This document shows, piece after piece, positions 8,499 through 8,546 of a stretch of 8,546 bases of DNA; positions within the stretch are counted from its first letter, which is position 1; every line of letters starts with the position of its first letter. The position numbers and the translations under genes are program-made. The notes beneath the pieces were generated by a model. It made no database searches and was not told the origin of the DNA. It worked only from the letters and a program-made list of their open reading frames with translations. The DNA is taken from the NCBI GenBank assembly GCA_001872995.1, contig MNXO01000074.1, positions 1 to 8,546 of the forward strand, read 5' to 3'. This stretch comes from Bacteroidetes bacterium CG2_30_32_10 (GTDB taxonomy: Bacteria; Bacteroidota; Bacteroidia; Bacteroidales; CG2-30-32-10).

Positions 8499-8546
8499 AT
8501 GATACCTATAAAACTGAAAATTATAATTTTATATTTTATAATCTTA
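8499..8546 (+). CDS. possible start of a divergent gene with a signal peptide, cut by the right edge
   Basis: An ATG at 8499 opens 16 codons that run without a stop to the last base: M-I-P-I-K-L-K followed by I-I-I-L-Y-F-I-I-L. Two lysines followed by a purely hydrophobic run are what the beginning of a Sec signal peptide or a membrane anchor looks like. The preceding bases are A-rich (AAAAAATAAA), as in leaders of other genes here. In such AT-rich DNA, hydrophobic runs also arise by chance, and no clear plus-strand promoter was found, so the call is tentative. The product cannot be told. Confidence 0.4.
   Translation, partial: MIPIKLKIIILYFIIL

Overview
The window looks like chromosomal DNA of a Bacteroidota species. 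It is very AT-rich and has A-rich leaders in place of clear Shine-Dalgarno sites. It has a promoter of the Bacteroidetes type (TTTG, 20-nt spacer, TAnnTTTG). It also carries two families tied to the phylum-specific type IX secretion system (T9SS): a PorV/PorQ-like outer-membrane barrel and a very large PorU2-like C25 (gingipain-fold) cysteine peptidase. I cannot name the genus from sequence alone.

Layout, left to right. (1) Positions 2-1231, plus strand: the 3' part of a PAS-containing sensor histidine kinase, whose N-terminus lies left of the window. (2) About 70 bases of convergent intergenic DNA with one weak hairpin. (3) Positions 1303-8393, minus strand: three genes that read as one operon, transcribed right to left. 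They are a PorV/PorQ-family barrel (8393-7263, GTG start), a PorU2-like putative sortase (7229-2081), and a small secreted beta-propeller-like protein (2037-1303). The gaps are only 33 and 43 bases, and a good promoter sits about 40 bases upstream of the first gene. (4) At the right edge, 8499-8546 plus strand, the first 16 codons of what may be a divergent gene begin with a signal-peptide-like sequence.

In the T9SS, cargo proteins cross the outer membrane, are picked up by PorV, and are processed and attached at the surface by the PorU sortase. This operon would therefore encode a dedicated barrel plus sortase pair with a small exported accessory protein, probably an accessory to a core T9SS encoded elsewhere. 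That role is inference from family membership and gene order.

The most notable feature is that the PorU2 reading frame is broken. An A9 tract on the coding strand (6930-6938) puts a TGA directly after codon 100. With eight A's the two pieces join into one 1715-residue protein with a signal peptide, an intact His/Cys dyad and a C-terminal T9SS/FlgD-like domain. Possible explanations are a homopolymer sequencing error, a real frameshift mutation or phase-variable switch, or rescue by transcriptional slippage. By chance or not, the other frame also holds a signal-peptide-like start upstream of the tract. No RNA genes, insertion sequences, CRISPR arrays or long repeats were seen.
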